From positions 682,001 through 746,000 of the forward strand of contig NZ_CP049783.1 of NCBI RefSeq assembly GCF_015710975.1: a DNA stretch of 64,000 nt. Reading direction: 5' to 3'. A program made the position numbers and the translations under genes. The notes below the pieces were generated by a model, which did not search any database, had not been told where the DNA came from, and worked only from the letters and a program-made list of their open reading frames with translations. Of the stretch, positions 17,862-26,367 are shown in pieces (position 1 is the stretch's first letter; each line of letters begins with the position of its first letter). Origin of the DNA: Paenibacillus polymyxa (GTDB lineage Bacteria > Bacillota > Bacilli > Paenibacillales > Paenibacillaceae).

Positions 17862-19262
17862 ATGGGAGTAATCATCCATAATGAAAGCGCTCAACAGAAA
17901 GCGCTTCAATCAGAAAAACCCAATATGCTTTTTGTGACGTTGGTATCCATCGTAGCTGCGCTTGGAGGCATACTGTTCGGTTTTGATATCGCGGTAGTTT
18001 CGGGAGCAGTTGAATTCCTACAGCAGCGTTTTTCGCTGAGCGAATTTCAGGTCGGTTGGGCAGTGTCGAGTCTGATTGTAGGGAGCATCACGGGTGCGGC
18101 TCTCTCCGGCTACATGAGTGAAAGGATCGGCAGAAAAAAGGTATTGCTGGCCGCCGGATTTTTATTTGTCATCGGCTCGATCTGCTCTGCAATTCAAGAT
18201 ACGTTCACCGGGTATGTTATCTTTCGTATGATCGGCGGCGTCGGCATAGGAATCACTTCCACCATTTGTCCGGTGTATAACGCGGAGATCGCTCCCGCCA
18301 AATACCGTGGCCGTTTGGTTGCTTTAAATCAGCTGGCGATCGTAACGGGTATTTTCCTTGTTTATTTTCAGAATTCGTGGATCGTCAGCCTGGGGGATGA
18401 AGCCTGGGGTGTCTCAACAGCCTGGCGCTGGATGTTCGGAGTGGGAGCTGTTCCGGGACTGATCTTTATGCTCCTGATGCTCTTCATACCAGAAAGCCCG
18501 AGATGGCTTATCAAAAAGAATCGGCCTTATGAAGCGCTACCAATTCTGCTGAAAATTCACGGTGAAGAAGCCGCTAAACAGGAAGTACTTGATATCAAGG
18601 AATCGTTCAAAAATGAGAATGACTCATTGAAACAATTGTTCGCTCCCGGTATTCGGGTCGCTCTCTTTATCGGTATCATGCTCGCCATTATGCAGCATAT
18701 TACCGGCATCAATGCCATTTTGTATTATGCACCGGTCATCTTTAAAGGAATGGGGCTCGGTACGGACGCTTCTTTGACCCAGACCATCTGGATCGGGTTG
18801 ATCAATGTGTTGTTTACCATCGTATCCGTATGGCTGATCGACAAAGCGGGACGAAAAGTTCTACTAATGATCGGTACCTCGCTGATGACCCTCTGCTTGA
18901 TCATTATTGGAGCCGCATTCAAAATAGGTCTAACCACTGGACCGCTCGTGCTCATCATGATATTGATCTACGTGGCCTCCTACGCTATATCGCTTGGGCC
19001 AATCGTATGGGTCATGATCTCGGAGATCTTTCCGAACCGCATTCGCGGCAAAGCTGTCGCCATTGCTTCGATGGCATTATGGGCCGGCGATTATCTGGTC
19101 TCCCAGGCATTCCCCCCTCTGCTGAGTTCAGCTGGTCCGTCCAATACCTTCTGGATATTCGGAGCCATCTCGTTGTTCGTCGTAGTCTTTATATGGCGCA
19201 AGGTTCCCGAAACCAAGGGGAGATCGCTTGAACAGATGGAAAATATGTGGCTCGGAAAATGA
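17862..19262 (+). CDS. Sugar:proton symporter, MFS sugar porter family
   Basis: A 466-residue membrane protein with twelve predicted helices. Sugar-porter signatures are GYMSERIGRKKVL after helix 2, PESPRWL after helix 6, the helix 7 QHITGINAILYYAPVIF segment, and PETKGRSLEQME at the end. This is the AraE/XylE/GLUT-like family that imports pentoses or hexoses with H+. The start at ATG 17862 follows GGAGGGGAGATGATCAT. It stands alone downstream of the sensing cassette's terminator, which suggests it is the main regulatory target. Two cre-like sites lie just inside the coding start. Confidence 0.9.
   Translation: MGVIIHNESAQQKALQSEKPNMLFVTLVSIVAALGGILFGFDIAVVSGAVEFLQQRFSLSEFQVGWAVSSLIVGSITGAALSGYMSERIGRKKVLLAAGFLFVIGSICSAIQDTFTGYVIFRMIGGVGIGITSTICPVYNAEIAPAKYRGRLVALNQLAIVTGIFLVYFQNSWIVSLGDEAWGVSTAWRWMFGVGAVPGLIFMLLMLFIPESPRWLIKKNRPYEALPILLKIHGEEAAKQEVLDIKESFKNENDSLKQLFAPGIRVALFIGIMLAIMQHITGINAILYYAPVIFKGMGLGTDASLTQTIWIGLINVLFTIVSVWLIDKAGRKVLLMIGTSLMTLCLIIIGAAFKIGLTTGPLVLIMILIYVASYAISLGPIVWVMISEIFPNRIRGKAVAIASMALWAGDYLVSQAFPPLLSSAGPSNTFWIFGAISLFVVVFIWRKVPETKGRSLEQMENMWLGK
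17882..17908. promoter_or_regulatory. cre: Tandem cre-like sites inside the symporter gene start
   Basis: TGAAAGCGCTCAAC (17882-17895) and AGAAAGCGCTTCA (17896-17908) lie directly next to each other at codons 7-16. Intragenic cre sites near the start are known to act as CcpA roadblocks in Bacillus. Confidence 0.6.
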
Positions 19263-19318
19263 TCCAAACTTTAGCTCTCAAGAAGCCCGATACGTTTTAT
19301 AGTGCTTGAAATCACACG

Positions 19319-19368
19319 ACCTCTGAATTCATACCGACCTAAATCGGTAATGGTTCAGAGGCTTCTTT
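19319..19368 (+). terminator. Branched terminator after the symporter
   Basis: CCTCTGAA pairs with TTCAGAGG, followed by CTTCTTTTTT. The loop holds a second hairpin, TACCGAC/CGGTA. Transcription from the convergent AraC gene could also stop here, but the T run favours the plus strand. Confidence 0.75.
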
Positions 19369-19369
19369 T

Positions 19370-20281
19370 TTAGCTTCCACCCTCCTCCGCATAATTCCTC
19401 ACATCGCGCTCGACGGCGGTGCGGTATTCAACAGGAGTTTTGCCTGTGTGCTTTTTAAACAACATGTGGAAATACTGTCTGCTGGCGACGCCAACATAAT
19501 CGGCAATTTCCTGAATGGGAATGTCCGTTTGCTGAAGCAGCATACAGGCCTTGTCCATTCGCAGCATCGTTAAATACGCGGTAAGCGTTAGCCCCGTATG
19601 TTTTTTGAAAATTCGATGCAAATACCCTGGGTGCAGATTGACGGCTGCGGCCATGTCCTTGACTGCAATATCCCGGTCATAGTTCAGATGGAGAAATTCA
19701 ATGCATCGCTTGACGTACATATCCGTTTGCTGCGTATTGCTGCGCTCTGCCTCTTCCCGTAAACGTGCAATTCGTACAAGCAATTGCATAAAAAGCATTT
19801 CTGCCATGGCACCCGGCTGTTCTTTACGTTGATCCAGCTCCAGCACGAGACTTTTGAGCGCATAATATACCTCTTCCGGGTCTGATAGCACCAGATATGG
19901 GAATGGACGCGACATAAAGGCTGTGACTTCCTGCTCCTCCGCTGCTATTTGTTGGATAGATGGTCCTACCCTCACCCCTTCCTTAAAGCCAAACTCTACA
20001 TTCAGCATCCGGCACGGTTGTTCTCCTTCCACCACCAACCGATGCGGGACGCCTGCATCCAGCATAATAAACTCGCCTTTGCGCAGCGTAATGCTTTCTT
20101 CCGTATTCTTTCCGGTTTGTACATCTATCCTGCACAAGCCAGAAATCATATACATAATTTCAGTGGAATGATGATCGTGGTAAGACATCGTATAGTCACG
20201 CCATTGCTTGTAATAGTAAGCAAAAAAACGGGGAATATAATCCCCGTCCAGCAGTCCTGGCTCAAACAGACTTCCGTTCAT
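19370..20281 (-). CDS. AraC-family transcriptional regulator with cupin sensor domain
   Basis: A 303-residue regulator starting at ATG 20281 after GGAGGTG. The N-terminal cupin domain (about 20-150) contains HDHHSTEIMYMISG and LRKGEFIMLDAGVPHRL. The C-terminal AraC domain (about 200-295) has two helix-turn-helix motifs, IAVKDMAAAVNLHPGYLHRIF and IQEIADYVGVASRQYFHMLF in pieces, ending with HTGKTPVEYR. It faces the sugar symporter tail to tail, so a regulatory link is possible but not shown. The ligand is probably a sugar, as for RhaS/MelR-like members. Confidence 0.85.
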   Translation of the reverse strand: MNGSLFEPGLLDGDYIPRFFAYYYKQWRDYTMSYHDHHSTEIMYMISGLCRIDVQTGKNTEESITLRKGEFIMLDAGVPHRLVVEGEQPCRMLNVEFGFKEGVRVGPSIQQIAAEEQEVTAFMSRPFPYLVLSDPEEVYYALKSLVLELDQRKEQPGAMAEMLFMQLLVRIARLREEAERSNTQQTDMYVKRCIEFLHLNYDRDIAVKDMAAAVNLHPGYLHRIFKKHTGLTLTAYLTMLRMDKACMLLQQTDIPIQEIADYVGVASRQYFHMLFKKHTGKTPVEYRTAVERDVRNYAEEGGS

Positions 20282-20390
20282 CCCCGCACCTCCGCAAAAT
20301 AAATCAGGCTAATATGGCAACGTATATGTACCCGTTCTATTTTCACAGTTTAGCAGACTGACCCTTGTTATTCTATTGCGTCCACCTGTC

Positions 20391-21047
20391 TTAAATAGAG
20401 GATTCATCACTTTCTGAACTTAAATACTGAACCAGCATCCCTACAAATCGGTTAGCCATTTGTACATCCTGAGATTCGCCATTCCAATCTTCCTTGGGAG
20501 TCAAACTCATTTTCTGGAGTAACGCCATCATAGACGTGAAGATAAAATGCGCAGTCTTTAGCGGTTCAGCATCCGACTTTAAGGATCCATCTTGGATTCC
20601 AGCTTCCAGAGCATCTATCAGAAAATGTCGTTCCTTTCCTTGGTTAACAAAATGTTTATATCGTTCTTTGAGTTCTTCATTTGAATCATAAGCTTCGTAA
20701 TGCAGGTCGAATAACAGAATAAACTTGATGAAATTTGGATGTTGCCCAGCATAATCAATCCATGCATCAAGCATCGAAGTAAGCATCTGCTTACCATTCA
20801 TTTCGGCTGTAGGTGCTCTTCTAACAAATTCAGTCATGCTCTCAAGGATCTCCATTTGGACCTCAAAAACTATTTCATTCATGGACTGAAAATGCTTATA
20901 GAATGTAACCCGGCTTACACCAGCCACATGGCATACATCCTTAATATTCACTTTGAGAAAGCTCTGCTTCATAAAAAGTTCCTTCGCAGCCGCAATGAGT
21001 TCTTCCCGATTTTTGTTTTTCAAGTTCTGGTGCCAGTTCTCAGTCAT
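20391..21047 (-). CDS. TetR-family transcriptional regulator
   Basis: A 218-residue protein. ATG 21047 (MTENWHQNL) overlaps the end of the efflux gene by 8 bases, giving translational coupling; only a weak GGATGG site is present. The helix-turn-helix is at about residues 22-55 (FLKVNIKDVCHVAGVSRVTFYKHF). The remaining helices form a ligand pocket of unknown specificity. It is the second gene of an operon with the MFS exporter and probably represses it through the inverted repeat at 22257-22296. Confidence 0.85.
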   Translation of the reverse strand: MTENWHQNLKNKNREELIAAAKELFMKQSFLKVNIKDVCHVAGVSRVTFYKHFQSMNEIVFEVQMEILESMTEFVRRAPTAEMNGKQMLTSMLDAWIDYAGQHPNFIKFILLFDLHYEAYDSNEELKERYKHFVNQGKERHFLIDALEAGIQDGSLKSDAEPLKTAHFIFTSMMALLQKMSLTPKEDWNGESQDVQMANRFVGMLVQYLSSESDESSI

Positions 21048-22239
21048 TAGCAACCATCCGTTTCTCATTTTTTGATGTTTGAAAGGTTAAGAAAAGGGCA
21101 GATGCAAGGATTAATGCACCAAAAATATAAGGAATATGAATGTGTTTGTCAAACAACAAACCCGCTAAAATAGGCCCCAATATACTGCCTAGGCTGGTAT
21201 ACGTCGTATTCAGTCCGGCGGCATATCCTTGACGATCTCCAGCCGAGTTGGCAATCATTGTACTTACTGTGGGCCTTAAGAAGGCATTAAAAGCAAAGAA
21301 CAGAGCCGATACCAACAGCAGATAACCTAAATTGATCTTAATAAGCATGAACAGTAAAGCAGTGGCTGTCATGATCAAAGAGAGGCGTATAAGCTTCATC
21401 TCGCCAAGTCTCTTGATGAGGTAATCAAGCAGCCATACCTGCACCACGATGCCTATTATGGCACCAACCGTAATGATCATTGAGATTTTAGTGGCATCAA
21501 AACCGTATTTTCGTTCCACAAAAAGAGCATACACCGTTTCGTAATTCATCAAGCCTAATGTCATGATCAATATGAGGAGAAGATAACGAAAATAGGACGT
21601 TCGAAATGAATTCAGAATTTGCTTTCGAATCGGCTCCCTACGGACCCGTTGGCCAACGGGTTTTCGTTGTTCCTTGGGCAGTGTCTCTGGCATATATAAG
21701 CTAAGCAGCGTTGCTACAAGTCCAAGTCCACCAGCAAAAAAATAAGGCACCCTAATGCCCAACTCAGCGATCATACCGCCTAACCCCGGACCAAGCACCA
21801 TCCCCAAATTCATGGAAGCACCCAAGTACCCCATTCCTTTAGCGCGAGTTTCAGGAGTGGTAATATCAGCGACATAGGCCATATTGGAAGGAACCATTAA
21901 TCCAATACCTATCCCTCCAATAAACCGAGCAATATATAGAAGGGGCAATGTCGTAGATACAGCAAACATGAGATCCGAAATGACGGTTAAAAACAGACCG
22001 GTGATGATCATTGATTTACGCCCGTATCTATCCGATAGCTGTCCACCTAGAGGTGAAAAAATAAACTGTGCTGCTCCAAAAGCGGCAATAAGATACCCCG
22101 CAGCAGCTCCTGCCGCATTAAATTGTTTCAAATATTCAGGCAGAATGGGAATCACCATGCCTTGACCCAATAAAGCAATAAACAGATTCAGCATCAAAAT
22201 GAAAAGCGGAAATGTAGCAGACTTAGGTAAGCTGCTCAT
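21040..22239 (-). CDS. MFS drug efflux transporter (DHA1, TetA/NorA-like)
   Basis: A 399-residue, 12-helix exporter starting at ATG 22239, eight bases after GGAGGGGG. It shows the loop 2-3 motif GGQLSDRYGRKSMII, motif B in helix 4 (ARFIGGIGIGLMVPSN) and the antiporter motif C in helix 5 (GPGLGGMIAELG), the mark of drug:H+ antiporters. A TetR regulator follows in the same operon. The exported compound cannot be read from sequence. Confidence 0.87.
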   Translation of the reverse strand: MSSLPKSATFPLFILMLNLFIALLGQGMVIPILPEYLKQFNAAGAAAGYLIAAFGAAQFIFSPLGGQLSDRYGRKSMIITGLFLTVISDLMFAVSTTLPLLYIARFIGGIGIGLMVPSNMAYVADITTPETRAKGMGYLGASMNLGMVLGPGLGGMIAELGIRVPYFFAGGLGLVATLLSLYMPETLPKEQRKPVGQRVRREPIRKQILNSFRTSYFRYLLLILIMTLGLMNYETVYALFVERKYGFDATKISMIITVGAIIGIVVQVWLLDYLIKRLGEMKLIRLSLIMTATALLFMLIKINLGYLLLVSALFFAFNAFLRPTVSTMIANSAGDRQGYAAGLNTTYTSLGSILGPILAGLLFDKHIHIPYIFGALILASALFLTFQTSKNEKRMVAND

Positions 22240-22256
22240 GTTTGTAACCCCCTCCA

Positions 22257-22296
22257 ATGGTTTACACTTTGCAATCCTTTACTATGTGTAAACCAT
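22257..22296. promoter_or_regulatory. Inverted repeat upstream of the MFS exporter, likely TetR operator
   Basis: Perfect 11-bp arms ATGGTTTACAC (22257-22267) and GTGTAAACCAT (22286-22296) with an 18-base centre. It sits immediately before the exporter's ribosome binding site and covers the probable promoter. Confidence 0.65.
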
Positions 22297-22336
22297 ATTA
22301 GTTGAATTAGGGGGCTTTGTAAATAAAAATACACAC

Positions 22337-22408
22337 CTAGTTGAGCCAAGCTAATATGGCATCTAATGCTGTGATTCCATCGTAAAGCATGATGGCGACC
22401 TTCATCAT
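22337..22408 (-). pseudogene. Truncated DJ-1/PfpI family gene remnant
   Basis: ATGATG at 22408 is preceded by AAAGGAGAGATGTC, a strong ribosome binding site. It encodes only 23 residues before TAG: MMKVAIMLYDGITALDAI, then five unrelated residues. KVAIMLYDGITALDAI matches the first beta strand and turn of DJ-1/PfpI proteins, which normally continue with GPYEVL and about 200 more residues. No continuation is seen in the next 100 bases in any frame. It looks like a gene start left by a deletion; a real micropeptide is the alternative. Confidence 0.55.
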
Positions 22409-22578
22409 GACATCTCTCCTTTGATATGGCCTTTTATTCTTGCACTCCAATACTAACGTACATATACGGGGTATGGGTATATTTTAATGTTGCGTTTCCA
22501 TACAAAAGACATACTTAAAAAGGCCACCCCACGGTAGCCCATTTTAAGTATGCCTGTAAATCTGTTGATCAAGCCAGC

Positions 22579-24417
22579 TTATGAGCTTTGTTTTCTCAAC
22601 TGACCATAATATAAATTACTGTAAAAGCCTTTGTGAGCCAGCAACTCCTCATGAGAACCTTGCTCCTCCAAACGACCGTCCTTTAAGACCAAAATCCGGT
22701 CAGCCTGACGAATGGTATTCAACCGATGTGCAATGACGAAACTTGTTCGCCCCTGCATGAGCCGTTCCAGTCCTTCTTGAATTTTCATCTCGGTGATGGT
22801 GTCAATGCTGCTGGTCGCCTCGTCGAGTACCAGAATGGAAGGGTTGGCCAAAATCGCACGAGCAATCGCCAGCAACTGCTTTTGCCCTTGACTGATGCCG
22901 CTACCGTTCGCTTCCAGCACCTTGTCGTACCCGTCCTTCATCCGCATGATAAAGGAGTGGGCGTTGGCCAGTTTCGATGCTTGTTCAACCTCCTCATCAG
23001 TGGCATCCAGCCTGCCGAAGCGGATATTTTCACGAATGGTCCCCTGAAACAGGAAGGTGTCCTGTAGCACAAACGCCATACGGGAGCGCAAGCTTTCACG
23101 CTCTATGGTCGTAATGTCACGCCCGTCCAGCGTAATCGTTCCCTTGTCTGGGCTATAGAATCTGGAAAGGAGCTGGATCAGTGTCGTTTTTCCTGCCCCG
23201 GTCGGACCGACGAGCGCGATCATTTCACCAGGTTTAGCTTCAAAAGAGATGGCTTCCAGCGTAGCGTTTCCCTCATCATAACCGAAGAAAACATCCGTAA
23301 ACTGTACAGCTCCCTCCACATGCTTCACCTTTACTGCGCCGCGTTCATCCTTGGACTCTTCGTCTTCGTCCAATATTTCAAATACGCGCTCAGCTCCGGC
23401 AATGGCGGACAACAGTGTATTCCACTGGTTAGCCAAATCGTTCAGCGGTCTAGTGAACTGACGAGCATATTCTACAAATACGATAATCGTCCCTATCGTA
23501 ATCGAGCCGCGAATGGCTAAAATCCCGCCAATCCCTGCTACAATAGCAAAGCTGAGATTATTCAGTCCGTTCATCAGTTTAGGGATAAAGCCTGAAATCG
23601 TTTGTGCCCAGAAACCCGACAGCCGAATACGGTCATTACGCTCACGAAAACCACGGATGACTCTCTTCTCCTGTGAAAATGCCTTGATAATCTGCTGACC
23701 AGACAGCGTTTCTTCAATGTATCCGTTCAGTTCGCCCAAGTTCTTCTGCCGTTCCTTATATAAAGGCCCGGTGCGGCGTGTAATCCAGCGCATCCCGGCT
23801 GCCATTAACGGCACCACGATAAAGGTTAACAGGGTCATCAGCGGGCTTAACCACAGCATCACAGTGAGTGTACCGATTAACGTCAATATGCTCGAAAAAA
23901 TCTGAATGGCTGAGCTGTTCAGCGTAGAACTGACATTTTCGATATCATTGGTCAGACGACTCATGATCTCTCCCTGCTGACGTTTGCCGTAGAAAGGAAT
24001 GGGGAGTCGATGCAAATGTGAAAACAGATCGAAACGCATGCGGTACACCGTCTCTTGGGCAATCTCGATCATCCAGATATTTTGCAGCCAGGAGGTCAGC
24101 GAGTTCAGTAGATACACAGCCCCTAAACCTATGAGAAAATAAATCCACGTGCGTCCACCCGGCCCTTCGAGAAAATCATCCACCGCTACACCGACCAGAT
24201 ATGGAGCCAACAGCGACAGCCCGGAGCTGAGCAACACCATGAACAGGACCAGCATTAGCTTGGCCTTGCGACGGGCCAGATAAGCCCATATTCGCCCTAC
24301 CGTGCCAGACCAGTTCTTCGCTTTGGTCTTGCGTCGTCCTTCAGCGCCAGCCGGGTTTCGCAGCACACCGGATTCCGGCGTAGGCTGACGGAACGGTTCA
24401 ATGAGTTCCTTGAGCAT
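22579..24417 (-). CDS. ABC exporter half-transporter (BmrD/YheH-like partner)
   Basis: A 612-residue protein starting at ATG 24417, after GGAGGAGTCGC, overlapping the preceding gene by 20 bases. Six membrane helices (about 45-330) precede the ATPase domain, which has Walker A GPTGAGKT, signature GSGISQGQKQLLAIARAI and Walker B ILVLDEATSSID with the catalytic Glu intact. The signature is the degenerate SQGQ form. Together with the partner's non-consensus Walker B, this indicates an asymmetric heterodimeric exporter of the BmrCD/LmrCD/TM287-288 type. The first 40 residues are a hydrophilic extension. Substrate unknown, multidrug likely. Confidence 0.88.
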   Translation of the reverse strand: MLKELIEPFRQPTPESGVLRNPAGAEGRRKTKAKNWSGTVGRIWAYLARRKAKLMLVLFMVLLSSGLSLLAPYLVGVAVDDFLEGPGGRTWIYFLIGLGAVYLLNSLTSWLQNIWMIEIAQETVYRMRFDLFSHLHRLPIPFYGKRQQGEIMSRLTNDIENVSSTLNSSAIQIFSSILTLIGTLTVMLWLSPLMTLLTFIVVPLMAAGMRWITRRTGPLYKERQKNLGELNGYIEETLSGQQIIKAFSQEKRVIRGFRERNDRIRLSGFWAQTISGFIPKLMNGLNNLSFAIVAGIGGILAIRGSITIGTIIVFVEYARQFTRPLNDLANQWNTLLSAIAGAERVFEILDEDEESKDERGAVKVKHVEGAVQFTDVFFGYDEGNATLEAISFEAKPGEMIALVGPTGAGKTTLIQLLSRFYSPDKGTITLDGRDITTIERESLRSRMAFVLQDTFLFQGTIRENIRFGRLDATDEEVEQASKLANAHSFIMRMKDGYDKVLEANGSGISQGQKQLLAIARAILANPSILVLDEATSSIDTITEMKIQEGLERLMQGRTSFVIAHRLNTIRQADRILVLKDGRLEEQGSHEELLAHKGFYSNLYYGQLRKQSS

Positions 24418-26140
24418 GCGACTCCTCCTTTCCGTATTGTGATTCATAGATACGTCGATACAGTTCTGAGCTATTCATGAGATGTTCATGGTCTCCACTA
24501 GCTATCAGGCGCCCTTCATCCAGCAGTAATATCTGATCTGCTGATGCAGTTGAACTGATCTTCTGCGTGATGAGAAATGTCGTACAGGACAGTCCGTCGA
24601 GTGCATTCAATAATGCTGTTTCCGTCCCCACATCCAGCGCACTTGTGCTGTCGTCCAGAATCAGCACTGCCGGCTGGCGCACCAGTGCGCGGGCAATCGA
24701 CAGCCGCTGCTTCTGTCCGCCGGACAGATTAACACCACGCTGTCCGAGCATGGTGTCATAGCCTTGCGGCAAGCGTTCAATCATAGGATGGATTTGTGCC
24801 ATGCGCGCGGCTTCCTGAATCTGCTCCAGACTGGCATGCTCCAGCCCCCAGGCAATATTATCCCGAATCGAACCGGTGAATAGCAGTACCTCTTGGGGGA
24901 CATAGCCAATCGCCTCACGTAGTATGGAGCCATCCAGTTCACGAGCGTCCTTTCCGTCAAAGCGCACATGACCTGCATCTTCTTCATATAGACGTGTAAT
25001 CAACTGTACAAGTGAGGATTTGCCCGAACCAGTAGCTCCCATAATAGCGATTCGCTCACCCAGTCGTGCCTTAAAGGATATGTCCTTTAATACAGCCAAA
25101 TCACTGCCCGGATAATGAAAGCTCACCCGATCCATTTCCACCTGTCCCTCAATCCGTATATCCTGTGTTGGAACACCCTTCAGCTCTCTCCCCTCTTCAT
25201 TAGGTGTTTCCAAAACCTCTCGAATCCGCCCTGTAGATGCAGTAGCCCGGGAAAATACCACAACGATACCGGATAAAGCAGACAAAGCTCCAATCGTCCG
25301 CAGGGAATAATTAACGACTGCAACCACCTGTCCTACACTGGCATCTCCAGTGGAAATTTGACCGCGCCCAAACCAAAGTACTGCAATAATCCCTGCATTC
25401 ATCGTAAACAAAATAAACGGCATCGTCGTTTCTGTCCAGCGTAGAGCGAACACCGTCCCTTTCATCAATTCACTTCCGTAATGAGCAAAACGTTCAATTT
25501 CATGTCGCATCCGCACAAAAACCCGGATAAGCCGAATGCCTGTCAGATTCTCCTGAATTACTCCATTAACATCATCCAAGCGCCGCTGGACACTTTTAAA
25601 CAAAGTGACAGTCCTCCGCATCATCACCAGCACAAATACGAACAGCACCGGGGCCATAACCGCCAGTAGCAGCCCAAGCTTAAAATGTACAACCAAGGCC
25701 ATCACAATACTGCCGATGACCACCAGCGGAACCCGTGTCATAAATCGTAAGCTCATAAACACCGTATCTTGTACTTGCGTGACATCTCCCGTCAGGCGAG
25801 TAATCAGCGACGAAGTAGCAAAGCGTTTGAACACCGGATAAGAAAAGGATTGCACCTTTTGATATAGCTTTTCCCGCACATCATAGCCAAAACCCTGACT
25901 TGCATGTGAAGCAAAAAAGGAGCTGGATATCCCTGCCATAAAAGCGATAACGGCACTGCCCACCAGTACACCGCCCCATAACCAGACGACGGGCAAATCC
26001 TGCTGCCGAATGCCCTCATCTATGATTTTGGAGATCAAATACGGCTGCGATAACTCTACCGTCAATTCCAGTAGCATCATCACGAGCGCCGCGATAGCTG
26101 GAACCCGATATTTTTTTAGAAAAGTGAACATCATCCCCAC
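24398..26140 (-). CDS. ABC exporter half-transporter (BmrC/YheI-like partner)
   Basis: About 580 residues. GTG 26140 lies seven bases after GGAGG; ATG 26134 is nearly as good. Six membrane helices occupy about 10-310. The ATPase has Walker A GATGSGKS, canonical signature [15 protein letters not shown] and Walker B VLILDDSTSALD, where Asp replaces the catalytic Glu. That substitution marks the non-hydrolysing site of heterodimeric exporters, matching the intact site in the partner encoded downstream. The genes overlap by 20 bases, so the subunits are probably made in equal amounts. Confidence 0.88.
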   Translation of the reverse strand: MGMMFTFLKKYRVPAIAALVMMLLELTVELSQPYLISKIIDEGIRQQDLPVVWLWGGVLVGSAVIAFMAGISSSFFASHASQGFGYDVREKLYQKVQSFSYPVFKRFATSSLITRLTGDVTQVQDTVFMSLRFMTRVPLVVIGSIVMALVVHFKLGLLLAVMAPVLFVFVLVMMRRTVTLFKSVQRRLDDVNGVIQENLTGIRLIRVFVRMRHEIERFAHYGSELMKGTVFALRWTETTMPFILFTMNAGIIAVLWFGRGQISTGDASVGQVVAVVNYSLRTIGALSALSGIVVVFSRATASTGRIREVLETPNEEGRELKGVPTQDIRIEGQVEMDRVSFHYPGSDLAVLKDISFKARLGERIAIMGATGSGKSSLVQLITRLYEEDAGHVRFDGKDARELDGSILREAIGYVPQEVLLFTGSIRDNIAWGLEHASLEQIQEAARMAQIHPMIERLPQGYDTMLGQRGVNLSGGQKQRLSIARALVRQPAVLILDDSTSALDVGTETALLNALDGLSCTTFLITQKISSTASADQILLLDEGRLIASGDHEHLMNSSELYRRIYESQYGKEESHAQGTH

Positions 26141-26252
26141 AAGCATTCCTCCAATGGCCCATAGCCGTCCTTCCAGATCAGCATCTAATGGTTGTATGAA
26201 TCCAAATCTGCTGTAACACCATGTATACGCACTTTATATAGCACTATATTTT

Positions 26253-26281
26253 ATTATACCCCCCTGAAGGTTTTCGTTTAA
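26253..26281 (-). promoter_or_regulatory. Promoter of the ABC exporter operon
   Basis: Minus strand TTAAAC, a 17-base spacer and TATAAT (26258-26253). A leader of about 110 bases follows before the first gene. Confidence 0.6.
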
Positions 26282-26314
26282 CCAGCAAATTGCAGGCTCC
26301 GGCTAAAAAAGACG

Positions 26315-26345
26315 CAAAAAAGAGAGCTCGTAAAATACAGCTCTC
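26315..26345 (-). terminator. Terminator after the large GH32 gene
   Basis: GAGAGCT and AGCTCTC arms (26322-26328, 26339-26345), followed on the minus strand by TTTTTTGCG. It lies 23 bases past the gene and ends the fructan operon. Confidence 0.85.
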
Positions 26346-26367
26346 CTTCTGACATAAGAAATTCATA

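Noticed and set aside
26141..26252. Upstream short frame overlapping the ABC exporter start, considered as a BmrB-like leader peptide
   Set aside because: It lacks a ribosome binding site and no terminator/antiterminator pair was seen in the leader.
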